Origin: a virus
Strand: one strand, 5' to 3'
DNA: 45,285 bases
Virus record (IMG/VR): IMGVR_UViG_3300023292_000016
Coordinates: 1 to 45,285 of that record
Each line of letters starts with the position of its first letter. Within the stretch, counting starts at the first letter, position 1. The position numbers were made by a program, and so were the translations under genes. Below, piece after piece: positions 21,712 through 30,069 of the stretch. The notes beneath the pieces were generated by a model, which was not told the DNA's origin, did no database searches, and saw only the letters and a program-made list of their open reading frames with translations.

Positions 21712-22050
21712 GTGTTTAAAAAAAATGAATTAAGAGAATTGATGGATAAGGAAGTTGATATTGGAGCTAGAAGTATAGGTGCCAATACTGAAGACCCACC
21801 AAGTAAATTTTCTAAAGATAAGTTTGGTGTATGCTATGATTGTCAGCATTTAAAGGCAGCAATTACAGAATACGGAAAAATTCATGCCAGATGTTTTGAA
21901 CTTGAAGTGTCTTTAAGCAGTTTAGATCCCATAATCCACTGCTCCAGCTATAAGAAAAGGGGTTCAATGACCTTATGGGAAATGAAGGATATTGCTGTTA
22001 TTTTAGAACCCTTTAAAAAACAGGCTGGGTTTATAATAGAAGAGGATTAA
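21712..22050 (+). CDS. Cys-containing hypothetical protein (112 aa), GTG start
   Basis: GTG start with AAAGGAT about 10 bases upstream. CYDC near residue 42 with later Cys at about 60 and 75 suggest a metal site like those of small iron-sulfur or zinc proteins. Function unknown. Confidence 0.55.
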   Translation: MFKKNELRELMDKEVDIGARSIGANTEDPPSKFSKDKFGVCYDCQHLKAAITEYGKIHARCFELEVSLSSLDPIIHCSSYKKRGSMTLWEMKDIAVILEPFKKQAGFIIEED

Positions 22051-22052
22051 TA

Positions 22053-22247
22053 ATGGGATATTATCATTATTGTTGGAATTGTGACGAAGGATTACCTAAA
22101 CCCACCCCAAGAGAGGATTTATTAGATGGTGGTCAAAAATGTCCTTCTTGTGGAAAGCGTCAAGACCAACAAAAAATTATGGAAGAATGGATTGTAGGGC
22201 TTTATGAAAACATGGATGAATTGAAGAAGGAGGGGTTTAAGATATGA
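22053..22247 (+). CDS. Zinc-ribbon protein (64 aa)
   Basis: CWNC (7-10) and CPSC (about 31-34) form a typical zinc-ribbon pair. An acidic helix follows. The ATG comes 2 bases after the upstream stop; GAGG in the previous gene end serves as RBS. Coupled by ATGA to the next gene. Confidence 0.65.
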   Translation: MGYYHYCWNCDEGLPKPTPREDLLDGGQKCPSCGKRQDQQKIMEEWIVGLYENMDELKKEGFKI

Positions 22248-22510
22248 AATTTGCTAAAGATTACTTAAAAGAGGTATTGTATGATGATGTAGGGGAGATT
22301 ATAGAAAATAAAATCATTGAAATAAGTAGATGGACAGTCAATTATAGGATGATTTTTAAAACTGAAGATGGGGGATTGTTTGAAACATTTTATGAAAGTG
22401 GTGCAACAGAAATGCAAGACCAACAACCATATGAATATGATGACGATGAGATAGAATGTTCAGAAGTAAAACCCGTTAAAACAGTAGTTACTATATACGA
22501 AAGGGTATAA
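22244..22510 (+). CDS. Hypothetical protein (88 aa)
   Basis: GGAGGGG lies 8 bases before the ATG. It starts MKFAKDYLKEV, a weaker version of the recurring N-terminal motif (LKE before V), and continues as a beta-rich acidic protein with no recognised domain. Confidence 0.6.
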   Translation: MKFAKDYLKEVLYDDVGEIIENKIIEISRWTVNYRMIFKTEDGGLFETFYESGATEMQDQQPYEYDDDEIECSEVKPVKTVVTIYERV

Positions 22511-22512
22511 TT

Positions 22513-22752
22513 ATGGGAAAAGTTAATATTATCAAGCCTAAAGGTATGTATGAATTGGAGAATTGTCCATTAGGTTATCTTTATCCTTTAGCGTGCCAGG
22601 TAAAGGGGTGTCCTTACTGGGATGGTTATGTGTTTTTAGATGCCTGTTATATAGGTAGAAAAAATTATGTAAGTGATCAATGGAGAAAGGTAATGATGAC
22701 AGAAGTAAAGGTAGCTAACTATGTAAAATGTTCAGAAAAGGAGGGGGAATAA
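22513..22752 (+). CDS. Cys-rich hypothetical protein (79 aa)
   Basis: Five to six Cys, arranged CPLG...CQVKGCPYW...C...C, suggest a small metal-binding fold. The gene is 2 bases after the previous stop. No family recognised. Confidence 0.6.
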   Translation: MGKVNIIKPKGMYELENCPLGYLYPLACQVKGCPYWDGYVFLDACYIGRKNYVSDQWRKVMMTEVKVANYVKCSEKEGE

Positions 22753-22756
22753 AATC

Positions 22757-22969
22757 ATGGAACCTCGTTATATCATTATAGATCAAGCTAAAAGAGATAA
22801 ATTTGAAAGAGAATGGCAATTACCCTATGGTTACAATGGTTGTCGTATATTTAGTAACTTAGATGAAGCTATAAATGGGTTTAAATTTATACCTTCAGAA
22901 CTTATAGGCAATTCAAACTATATAATTGAAAAATATGAGAATGGTGTAAAGGAGGTAATGCCAATATGA
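22757..22969 (+). CDS. Hypothetical protein (70 aa)
   Basis: AGGGGGAATAAAATC precedes the ATG. The 'RIFSNLDEAINGF' segment and a following 'YIIEKYENGV' recall the gene at 2298, possibly a diverged paralogue. Coupled to the next gene by ATGA. Confidence 0.6.
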   Translation: MEPRYIIIDQAKRDKFEREWQLPYGYNGCRIFSNLDEAINGFKFIPSELIGNSNYIIEKYENGVKEVMPI

Positions 22970-23166
22970 GTATGTTTGAAAAGGAGGAAGTAGAAGAAAT
23001 AAATAAGATACCCCAAACGGAAATGGCCCGTCTGTGGAGGTTTACTCCAGCGGGGCATCCATGGTTCGATTCAACTAAACCATTTTTTAAGATATTTGAG
23101 AAAAGATTTAATGAACTTGGAGGTTCTACACCGTCAATATCAAAATCTATAGGATGGGAGGAATGA
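22966..23166 (+). CDS. Hypothetical protein (66 aa)
   Basis: AAAGGAGG is well placed before the ATG. It contains ARLWRFTPAGHPWFDS and then a helix ending in FNELGGSTPS, a pattern common in small phage proteins of unknown role. No motif allows a function call. Confidence 0.6.
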   Translation: MSMFEKEEVEEINKIPQTEMARLWRFTPAGHPWFDSTKPFFKIFEKRFNELGGSTPSISKSIGWEE

Positions 23167-23167
23167 C

Positions 23168-23416
23168 ATGAGTATATATTACAAGTTCTTTATATGTAAA
23201 AATTGTGGTGGTAAGCATTTCATAAAGATTAATCAATTTGGTGTAACCTTTCAAGAGGTCAATTTTTCTGATGAATTGATGTATGATGAGGTTGATATAG
23301 AAGAATATAGATGTATCGATTGTAACACTCTATACTCTTTAAGAGATATTAAAGAAGGCACTAAAGAAATTATCAGAAAATATAAATCTGATTACTGGGA
23401 GAAGGAAATAGGATGA
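23168..23416 (+). CDS. Zinc-ribbon protein (82 aa)
   Basis: CKNCGGKHF at 10-18 and CIDC near 53-56 form a zinc ribbon around a beta-rich acidic insert. RBS GGGAGG. Coupled to the next gene. May bind DNA, RNA or a protein partner. Confidence 0.65.
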   Translation: MSIYYKFFICKNCGGKHFIKINQFGVTFQEVNFSDELMYDEVDIEEYRCIDCNTLYSLRDIKEGTKEIIRKYKSDYWEKEIG

Positions 23417-23811
23417 AGGAATTTGAGGATGGACCAATTACTAAGGTGAGAATTATCGCAGCGAGAGATACTGCTGCATATCGTATAGAAAGGGAAAGGG
23501 AAAGAAATAGGATGAAGGAACACTATACAATTAAAAAGCTTGAAGAGTTACTGGAAATTTTAGAATCTTCTTGTATTGACGACCCTGAAGATATACTTAA
23601 TGATTTGGTTATAAAAGGCCCTCTTTTAATTAAGGAAGTATTATCATATCGTTATAGAAATGATTTAATACAAAAGATTATTAAGGCCATTTTTGAAGAT
23701 TTAGAAAAGGAGTTACAGAATTATAATGAATATGGGGTCGAATGGTTTAAATTTATATCAGAGAGAAGTTTAAATAAAATTTTAGATAAATGGGAGAAGG
23801 AGGTAGTATGA
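23413..23811 (+). CDS. Helical charged hypothetical protein (132 aa)
   Basis: Very rich in Arg/Glu at the N terminus (RIERERERNRMKE) and helical throughout, with no Cys pairs or membrane segment. It is coupled by ATGA overlaps to both neighbours. No family recognised. Confidence 0.6.
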   Translation: MKEFEDGPITKVRIIAARDTAAYRIERERERNRMKEHYTIKKLEELLEILESSCIDDPEDILNDLVIKGPLLIKEVLSYRYRNDLIQKIIKAIFEDLEKELQNYNEYGVEWFKFISERSLNKILDKWEKEVV

Positions 23812-24581
23812 AAGCAGTATTTGTAGAAGAAAAAACGATAGATTCCACCTGGTATAGTTTATTGGAAAAAATAAATCAATTTGGAAATATAAATAAGATA
23901 GATTCAGGAAGTTATCAAGGTTCCAAAAGGCTTGAATTTAATTATGTTTCCGGTGTTATACAATATCCAACTACAAGACCTTTATCACCTATTTTACCTG
24001 AAGGTATACCACCTGTAACTACTGATGTTGACATTGAGAATTACTTCGTCAATTATCTTATGGATGGTAGTCTTTCCCTTGGAGAGCATTATAAATACGC
24101 AACATGGATTACAGGTGGTGGTTATAAGGTACCATCTTTGAGGATGGTTAATGAAGAAGGTGAAAGAGGAGATGGACAGTGGGTCGTAGTTCCTAATCAA
24201 ATTCAATGGTGTATCGATCACTATAAAGAGAAAGGATTTGGTAATAATCATTGCTATATTCAGGTGGGTTATCCTGAGAGCAACATGGCATATGATATAC
24301 CTTACAAGGAGGAGACAGAACGAGGAACAAGTCCGTGCTTACGTGGAATTGATACACATATTGTTAAAGATAAAGATGAATACTATCTTAATTTTCATAT
24401 CTATTTCCGTTCCTGGGACCTATGGGGAGCTTTCCCTGTTAATATAGGAGGAATTGTAATGCTACAAGAATATATGGCTAATGAATTAGGAGTAAAAGTG
24501 GGTATATTAGCCTTTTCCTCATTAAAATTGCATTGCTATGATTTTCAGTTAGATGTAGTTCGTGATCGCTTAGGAAAATAA
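23808..24581 (+). CDS. Thymidylate synthase-family protein
   Basis: A 257-residue protein of the thymidylate synthase/dNMP hydroxymethylase superfamily. The nucleophile is probably C177 in SPCLRG. RSWDLWGAFPVN (201-212) matches the conserved RSxDxxxGxPxN phosphate/base-binding segment, and LKLHCYDF the C-terminal HxYxxH-like element. N212 is the residue that separates dUMP from dCMP enzymes in classical ThyA, favouring dUMP, but the sequence is divergent (archaeal-like CLR at the active Cys). ATG 23808 is coupled to the upstream stop with GAAGGAGG. It fits the nearby ribonucleotide reductase. Confidence 0.8.
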   Translation: MKAVFVEEKTIDSTWYSLLEKINQFGNINKIDSGSYQGSKRLEFNYVSGVIQYPTTRPLSPILPEGIPPVTTDVDIENYFVNYLMDGSLSLGEHYKYATWITGGGYKVPSLRMVNEEGERGDGQWVVVPNQIQWCIDHYKEKGFGNNHCYIQVGYPESNMAYDIPYKEETERGTSPCLRGIDTHIVKDKDEYYLNFHIYFRSWDLWGAFPVNIGGIVMLQEYMANELGVKVGILAFSSLKLHCYDFQLDVVRDRLGK

Positions 24582-24584
24582 ATT

Positions 24585-25583
24585 ATGAAGAAATTGACAT
24601 ATGATTATGTAAAGGGGCAAATAGAGAAAGAAGGGTATAAATTATTAAGTAAATCATATATTGATTCACATAATAAAATAAAATTAAAATGTCCAAAAAG
24701 TCATAAATACAAGGTTAGTTGGAATGATTTCCAACAAGGGGTTAGATGTCCTATTTGTAAAGGTATAAATGCCTCCAATAGGTCAAAATTAGGTCTTTTA
24801 TATATTAAAGAGGAAGTTAAAAGAATGACCAAAGGACAATATGAATGCCTTTCCTTAAATTATATAAATAATGTTACAAAATTGGAATTTAAATGTTTTA
24901 AAGGTCATATATTTAATATGATATGGAATAGTTTTCAGCAAGGACAAAGATGCCCTATTTGTTATAACGAATCTGATGAAAGGTTAGAATCATTAAGAAA
25001 AGGTAGGAAAACAATTCTTAAAAATGCAAAATTTTATTGTAAAAATAACTTACCTACCTTTGATACTTATGCTCCTCAATTAGAATGGTGTGAAGAAGTT
25101 AGAAGGAATATGAAAAATATAGATTTATTGGAGGTAAGGTGTTTTAAGTGTAATGAATGGTTTATACCAGGTTTAAAAATTATTAATAGTAGAATACAAT
25201 CATTAAAAGGTAGCAAAAATGTAAGAGGTGAACATAATTTTTATTGTTCAGATAAATGCAAGCATTCTTGTTCTGTATATGGTAAGGCACCTGAAATACT
25301 TATGAAAGAAGATGCTATTCGTGCCGGTAGATTAGGTTGGTTGAAACTTGATAGAGAAGTTCAACCAGAACTCCGAAAGTTAGTACTTGAAAGGGACGGA
25401 TATAAATGTGTTAAGTGTGGTTCTAAAAATAATCTTCATTGCCACCATATCTATCCAGTAAGTACCAATCCATTAGAGTCTGCTGATATTGACAATTGCA
25501 TAATTTTATGTTATACTTGCCATAAGTTAGTTCATCAAAAGGATGGATGCAGGTATGGACAATTAAAAATAGAGGTATGTTAA
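24585..25583 (+). CDS. Modular HNH homing-type endonuclease with zinc repeats
   Basis: 332 residues. Two N-terminal CPxxHxYxxxWxxFQQGxRCPIC repeats (about 36-62 and 98-125) are DNA-recognition zinc ribbons typical of free-standing homing nucleases. A middle Cys module (CFKCNEWF, YCSDKCKHSC) is followed by a C-terminal HNH core: VLERDGYKCVKCG, HCHHIYPVSTN, DNCIILCYTCH. The gene at 30070 shares the last ~190 residues. It sits between thymidylate synthase and RNR, a common target neighbourhood for homing nucleases. Confidence 0.85.
   Translation: MKKLTYDYVKGQIEKEGYKLLSKSYIDSHNKIKLKCPKSHKYKVSWNDFQQGVRCPICKGINASNRSKLGLLYIKEEVKRMTKGQYECLSLNYINNVTKLEFKCFKGHIFNMIWNSFQQGQRCPICYNESDERLESLRKGRKTILKNAKFYCKNNLPTFDTYAPQLEWCEEVRRNMKNIDLLEVRCFKCNEWFIPGLKIINSRIQSLKGSKNVRGEHNFYCSDKCKHSCSVYGKAPEILMKEDAIRAGRLGWLKLDREVQPELRKLVLERDGYKCVKCGSKNNLHCHHIYPVSTNPLESADIDNCIILCYTCHKLVHQKDGCRYGQLKIEVC
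25437..25501 (+). repeat. 65-bp segment identical to 30724-30788
   Basis: The HNH-core codons (HCHHIYPVSTNPLESADIDN) are encoded by an identical 65-base stretch in both HNH genes, while flanking codons differ at synonymous sites. This indicates recent gene conversion or duplication. Confidence 0.8.
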
Positions 25584-25585
25584 TA

Positions 25586-25804
25586 ATGAAAGAGAAACCA
25601 TATAGTTGGAAAGCTGTTTGTACATGGGGTGAGGGACCTGATGTTTTATTATATCAAGAAAGGAATGGTGATTCCTTTGAATGGTATGACTTGACATCCA
25701 AAGAAGCAAAGGCTTTAGCTTATAAACTATTGAACGCAGCAAAGAGTGCAGAAGATATGGATGAATCAATAGAAGAATATTTTGATAGGGGGATGAGAAC
25801 ATAA
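25586..25804 (+). CDS. Hypothetical protein (72 aa)
   Basis: ATG 25586 has AGAGG 11 bases upstream; an in-frame ATG at 25577 is too close to it. Contains TWGEGPDVLLYQERNG and a helical acidic C terminus, a pattern frequent in small phage proteins. Immediately upstream of the RNR start. Confidence 0.6.
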   Translation: MKEKPYSWKAVCTWGEGPDVLLYQERNGDSFEWYDLTSKEAKALAYKLLNAAKSAEDMDESIEEYFDRGMRT

Positions 25805-28024
25805 GTGAATGATGAAAACGAATTTGGACTAAGTGATAATGCAATACGAATTTTTAATAATTTGTATTCATTTCAAAATGAGACAATGAAGGATACATTT
25901 AGAAGGGTAGCAAAAGAGTTCGCCACAAATAAAGAGGAAGAAGAAATAGCCTATGGTTTATTAGCCAACAATGTATGGCGACCGAATACCCCAGTTTTCT
26001 TAAATGCAGGAACAAAACATAAAGTATTCAGCGCGTGTTATGTTGTATCATTGGAAGATAGTATGGAGAGTATCTATAATACTGTAAATGTGTCGCGAAA
26101 GGTATTTCAATTTGGGTCAGGAATAGGTATTCCCATAGGTAACCTTAGAGAAAGAAATGCTTATATATATGAAGGTGAAAAAGAAAAACCACCTGAAGGT
26201 AAAAGTTCGGGACCTATAACATTTATGCGTCTTTACGATGCTGTAGGTGAAACAACTAAGTCTGGTGGTAGAGTAAGAAGAGCCGCTATACTTTGTAATA
26301 TGCCTGTATGGCATCCTGATATAATGGAGTTTATAAACTGTAAAGAAGAGGATGGTAGGTTGTCCAATATGAATATATCAGTTGCAATTACTGATAAATT
26401 TATGGAAGCATTAGATGACAGTATATCATTTCCATTACATTCACCGTCTAATGGTATTAAAGTAAGTGAAATAAATGCAGAAGAATTGTGGGATAGACTT
26501 GCTTATATGAGCTGGAAATCCGCTGACCCAGGAATGATGTTCATAGATATTATAAATAAATTCAATACTTTGAAAAGTAAGTTCCTTATTGAATGTACTA
26601 ATCCCTGCGGTGAGGAGCCTTTAATCCCTTTCGGATGTTGTAACCTATCAGCTATTGATGTAAATAAGTTTACAGTATCTAATAAAATGCATTGGACGGA
26701 TCTATATAATGTATCAAGGGATATAACAGTACTAATGGATAATTCTATTGATGTAATGGATTATCCTGATGAAAGATTTGAAGATGTATCTAAAAAGTAT
26801 AGACAAATAGGTATAGGTATAATGGGTTTAGCCGATGCTATGTTCACTCTTGATATTAAGTATGATAGTCTTAAAGGTAAAGAATTTGCATCCAAAATTA
26901 TGAAAACAATAACAAGTGCTTCTATTGATAAAAGTGCTGAACTGGCAGATGAAAAAGAACCATTTCACAATTATAATGATTTTAAAGAAGATGTAGAAGA
27001 AATACTATCAACCTTTTGTGATGACGATGAATTAATAATGAGAAAAGTTAAAAAGTTTGGTGTTAGAAATTCTCAACACACTACATGCGCACCTACTGGA
27101 ACAACTGCAATTTCCTGTGATGCTTCATATGGCATAGAACCTTGTTTTGGTTTAGTATTTCAAAAAAATCTCATTGACGGTTCCACTATGATGTTTGTTA
27201 ACAAGGTATTTGAGGAGAGATTTCAAAATGAACCATGGTACACTGATGATTTGCTTGAAAAAATATTCAATAATGGTGGTTCTCTAAAAGGTATTAGAGG
27301 TATACCTAAAGAAGTAAGAGAAGTGTTTGTAACGGCACATGATATAAAACCAAAGGATAGGATAGATGTTCAATCAGCATTACAAAAGTATTGTAGTACA
27401 GCAATAAGTAGTACTATAAATCTCCCTGAATCAACTACTAAGGAGGACATTTCAGAATTATATAAATATGCTTACGAGAAGGGATTAAAGGGTATTACCG
27501 TATATAGGGATGGAAGTAAGAAGAATCAACCAGTTACATTCTCCCCCACAACGAATGAGCATGAAGAATTTGTTAGACCGGCTAAGCTATCTGCTGATGT
27601 ATTTAAGATTGATACAGGCAATGGAACACTATACACCACAGTAAGCTCTTCAAATGGAAAACCTGTGGAGCTTTTCCTTCAAATTGGTAAGTCAGGACAA
27701 GTAATGAATACTTTATCTGAGGCTGTGGGAAGGGTAGTATCTATAGCATTACAAGGTGGGGTATCTGTAAAAAATATAGTCAAAACACTTATAGGCATAA
27801 ATAGTGATAAGCCCGTATGGTCGAGATTAGATGAAACTGACCTCAAACCTACTCAAATACTAAGCATACCAGACGGATTAGCACAGTTGTTAGACAGGTA
27901 TTATAGTGATAACAAGTACAATGGTTTTTCATCGGATACTGAAAAATGTCCAGAGTGTGGAATGCCTATAATGATGATAGAAGGATGTGCTTCCTGTAAT
28001 TGTGGTTATAGCAGGTGTGGATAG
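25805..28024 (+). CDS. nrdJ: Class II (adenosylcobalamin-dependent) ribonucleotide reductase
   Basis: 739 residues, GTG start. The reductase core has SACYVV (first active-site Cys, near 77), GSGIGIPIG, NPCGE (266-270) and FGCCNLSAI; the CAPTGTTAISCDASYGIEP segment is also typical. A TSCPD-type domain follows (about 590-690, GTLYTTVSSSNGKPVELF), then a C-terminal zinc ribbon (CPECGMPI ... CASCNCGYSRCG) carrying re-reducing cysteines. Class II enzymes need B12 but not oxygen or a second subunit, fitting the absence of an nrdB gene nearby. No intein or intron interrupts it. Confidence 0.93.
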   Translation: MNDENEFGLSDNAIRIFNNLYSFQNETMKDTFRRVAKEFATNKEEEEIAYGLLANNVWRPNTPVFLNAGTKHKVFSACYVVSLEDSMESIYNTVNVSRKVFQFGSGIGIPIGNLRERNAYIYEGEKEKPPEGKSSGPITFMRLYDAVGETTKSGGRVRRAAILCNMPVWHPDIMEFINCKEEDGRLSNMNISVAITDKFMEALDDSISFPLHSPSNGIKVSEINAEELWDRLAYMSWKSADPGMMFIDIINKFNTLKSKFLIECTNPCGEEPLIPFGCCNLSAIDVNKFTVSNKMHWTDLYNVSRDITVLMDNSIDVMDYPDERFEDVSKKYRQIGIGIMGLADAMFTLDIKYDSLKGKEFASKIMKTITSASIDKSAELADEKEPFHNYNDFKEDVEEILSTFCDDDELIMRKVKKFGVRNSQHTTCAPTGTTAISCDASYGIEPCFGLVFQKNLIDGSTMMFVNKVFEERFQNEPWYTDDLLEKIFNNGGSLKGIRGIPKEVREVFVTAHDIKPKDRIDVQSALQKYCSTAISSTINLPESTTKEDISELYKYAYEKGLKGITVYRDGSKKNQPVTFSPTTNEHEEFVRPAKLSADVFKIDTGNGTLYTTVSSSNGKPVELFLQIGKSGQVMNTLSEAVGRVVSIALQGGVSVKNIVKTLIGINSDKPVWSRLDETDLKPTQILSIPDGLAQLLDRYYSDNKYNGFSSDTEKCPECGMPIMMIEGCASCNCGYSRCG

Positions 28025-28038
28025 AAAGGAGGTAAAAT

Positions 28039-28698
28039 ATGATACTACATATACCCCATTCATCAAGAGAGCTTGGTGGTCATATAGAGCTTGATAACGA
28101 GCAAGATAATCTTGATAATCTTACTGACACTTATGTAAATGAATTGTTCAATTATTGGGGATGTGATATTATCAGTTTCCCTCTCAGTAGGTTCGTTTGT
28201 GATGTAGAAAGATTAGAACATAATGATCCAATGGAAGCAAAGGATCAGGGTATAATTTATAGAAAGGATACCTTTGGTAATGATATCAAGCGAATAACAC
28301 CCGATGAAGATATAATGGAAATGTATCGTGACTATCATACAAAATTTAACGTAACCACTAATAGACAGTTATGTTACTATGAATATGTTATAATAATTGA
28401 TTGTCATACATTTGCTCCCAATGATCCATCCGACCCTCATGTATGTATAGGAATGAATGAGACACATACCCCAGATATATTAATAGAAATGGCTGAGAAA
28501 CATTTCCAAAAGAATGGATTGACCATTGATATCAACTATCCATATGAAGGTACTATAATTCCATCTATACATCATGAAAACAATAATGTGAAATCCATGA
28601 TGATTGAGATAAATAGAAATATATACACTAAGGATCTCGAAAATATCATTGATACATTATTGGAGGAAATAAGAGATTATGAATGGAGTATTGCGTAG
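28039..28698 (+). CDS. N-formylglutamate amidohydrolase-like protein
   Basis: 219 residues with HIPHSS at 4-9 (family start), LSRFVCDVER near 53-62, IIDCHTF near 119-125 and MIEINRNIY near 193, which supply the His/Asp/Glu zinc and substrate residues of the FGase family. Bacterial FGases release formate from formylglutamate, but related phage proteins may act on other amide bonds. RBS AAAGGAGG. Confidence 0.8.
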   Translation: MILHIPHSSRELGGHIELDNEQDNLDNLTDTYVNELFNYWGCDIISFPLSRFVCDVERLEHNDPMEAKDQGIIYRKDTFGNDIKRITPDEDIMEMYRDYHTKFNVTTNRQLCYYEYVIIIDCHTFAPNDPSDPHVCIGMNETHTPDILIEMAEKHFQKNGLTIDINYPYEGTIIPSIHHENNNVKSMMIEINRNIYTKDLENIIDTLLEEIRDYEWSIA

Positions 28699-28789
28699 AA
28701 TTAATGAGATATTAGAAGCTTTTAAGGATATTGGAAAATTATCATCCAAGCAATTGATGAGGGGGTCAACGGTTGAATCCAGAGGATGA
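28679..28789 (+). CDS. Possible small protein (36 aa)
   Basis: ATG 28679 follows GGAGGAAAT and overlaps the end of the FGase gene; the TGA lies inside the next gene. Helical (INEILEAFKDIGKLSSKQ). Only coupling and RBS support it. Confidence 0.4.
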   Translation: MNGVLRRINEILEAFKDIGKLSSKQLMRGSTVESRG

Positions 28790-29102
28790 GGACAATTTCA
28801 AACAGGTAACTGGCAGAGTATTTCATCAAGCTGTATCAAAAATAAGGGGTAATGATATATCAAGAGGGGATAATGCAAAAGGTCTTGATACATTGACAAT
28901 ATACAGTGTATCTGAATATAAGAAGATGCAGTGTTATCTTGGTAAGAACAATTCATCAGGATACTGTATAGCACATAGTAATGAACTTGTATCATTATTT
29001 TCATCACAAAAGTCTTCTGCGAATGCCTTAATGAGATCAGCAGTATCAAATGGTGCTAAAAGACTTGATTGCTTTGCTATTATAGGAAAGGTAATAATAT
29101 AA
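28773..29102 (+). pseudogene. N-terminal part of a split GNAT-like gene
   Basis: TTG start with GAGGGGG upstream. The 109 residues end RLDCFAIIGKVII, while the overlapping next frame carries GDLHDLYTKFSFK, which looks like the usual C-terminal part of such a domain (GxLxxxYxKxGFK near an acetyltransferase-like end). The two read as one domain broken by about 26 extra bases near 29075-29100. It may be expressed as two pieces; no clear slippery heptamer is visible. Confidence 0.5.
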
Positions 29103-29278
29103 GTGGTGATTTACATGATTTATACACAAAGTTTTCCTTCAAAATCGATAAATCTAAAAATGAAGGAAAACCAGATGAGCCATATTCCGTTATAAATGGA
29201 GTGTCTAATTATGTTGATGATAGAGGTGTTGTTCATCCAGAAGATGAAAAGGTTGTAATATATATGAAGAGGTTGTAA
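29069..29278 (+). pseudogene. C-terminal part of the split GNAT-like gene
   Basis: The frame overlaps the preceding one by 34 bases in the -1 frame and opens from a TTG at 29069. It contains GDLHDLYTKFSFKID, then EPYSVINGVSN and ends EKVVIYMKRL. No ATG start is available in the frame. AGGAAAGG lies at about 29083 but no ordinary start codon follows it. Most likely the downstream half of the 28773 gene. Confidence 0.5.
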
Positions 29279-29282
29279 TATA

Positions 29283-29480
29283 ATGTATGTAATGGTTGAT
29301 GAATGCGGTAAAGATAAAATTGTAAGAATTGTAAATATAAATGAAAATACTCTAACAGATACCCAAGGATATAAATACAATAAAGAGAAAATAAAATATG
29401 TATGGAAGAATAAAACACCTGTGAAAAACACTGGATACATAAGAAAACATTTATTGGAGGAGAAAAACAATGGGAATTAG
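29283..29480 (+). CDS. Hypothetical basic protein (65 aa)
   Basis: AGAGGTTG precedes the ATG. A short beta-rich protein (KIVRIVNINENTLTDTQGY), resembling a small SH3-like barrel, with a basic C terminus. It overlaps the next gene by 11 bases. Function unknown. Confidence 0.55.
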   Translation: MYVMVDECGKDKIVRIVNINENTLTDTQGYKYNKEKIKYVWKNKTPVKNTGYIRKHLLEEKNNGN

Positions 29481-29805
29481 AACATTTATAAAGGAAGAAG
29501 AGCAAAGAGAGTATAATATTCAAGCACTTACAGAACAAAAGACCGGTGCTGAGATTGCTAAGGAATTGGGTATTAGCAGACAAGCGGTATCCCAAACATT
29601 GAAAAGGGCATTGAAGAAGGTGTATAAAGAAACAAGAAAGTTAGATAAGGAATGGGATGCTTTTGAAACAGCAGTCGTTATGTCACAAATATTCAAAGTA
29701 GATGATGACGATATGAGTAAATTTATCCGATTATTTCCTAAAGATATACGAAAAGAAATAGAGAATGATGGAAAGAAACGTATGGTACACCTAAAGAACA
29801 AGTAA
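29470..29805 (+). CDS. Helix-turn-helix DNA-binding protein
   Basis: 111 residues with TGAEIAKELGISRQAVSQTL at about 26-45, a sigma-70 region 4-type helix-turn-helix, followed by basic helices. It probably acts as a transcription regulator or sigma-like factor for phage promoters, but lacks region 2, so it is not a complete sigma factor. GGAGG upstream as RBS. Confidence 0.75.
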   Translation: MGIRTFIKEEEQREYNIQALTEQKTGAEIAKELGISRQAVSQTLKRALKKVYKETRKLDKEWDAFETAVVMSQIFKVDDDDMSKFIRLFPKDIRKEIENDGKKRMVHLKNK

Positions 29806-29985
29806 ATGGAAGATGGAAAAGAACAAAACACAACACCTCTTTGTATAAACTGTTTCCATTGTAAAATAAAGAATGGTAAGATATTCTGTAAGTATAAGAA
29901 ATTCAAGGACTTAACGTATGAAGAGGCAGCCTTATTAACCCCTTTTGATTATGAATGCTGGAAAGGGATTTTTTTCGAGGAATAG
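29806..29985 (+). CDS. Cys-rich small protein (59 aa)
   Basis: ATG 29806 directly follows the upstream TAA. Cys residues are in CINCFHC (13-19), then C at about 29 and 52, suggesting a zinc or iron-sulfur site; the end DYECWKGIFFEE is common in small phage Cys proteins. Probably coupled to the HTH gene. Confidence 0.6.
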   Translation: MEDGKEQNTTPLCINCFHCKIKNGKIFCKYKKFKDLTYEEAALLTPFDYECWKGIFFEE

Positions 29986-30007
29986 GAGGACAGGGTTTGA
30001 TCACCTT

Positions 30008-30062
30008 GGCTTAGTGCTTACTCACTAAGCCTTACTCCACAACAATTTAACTTAGTAAGGAG
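30008..30062 (+). promoter_or_regulatory. RNA hairpins that may sequester the HNH gene RBS
   Basis: GGCTTAGTG (30008-30016) pairs with CACTAAGCC (30023-30031). CCTTACT (30030-30036) pairs with AGTAAGG (30054-30060), covering the AAGGAG ribosome binding site of the HNH gene at 30070. The helices share two bases and so compete partly. Sequestration of homing-nuclease RBSs by hairpins is known in T4. Confidence 0.6.
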
Positions 30063-30069
30063 TTTAATT

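Noticed and set aside
25805-28024. Intein or intron in the ribonucleotide reductase
   Set aside because: The reading frame is continuous, of normal length for the class, with all motifs in order.
28773-29278. Programmed -1 frameshift joining two frames
   Set aside because: No X-XXY-YYZ slippery sequence is visible in the 34-base overlap.
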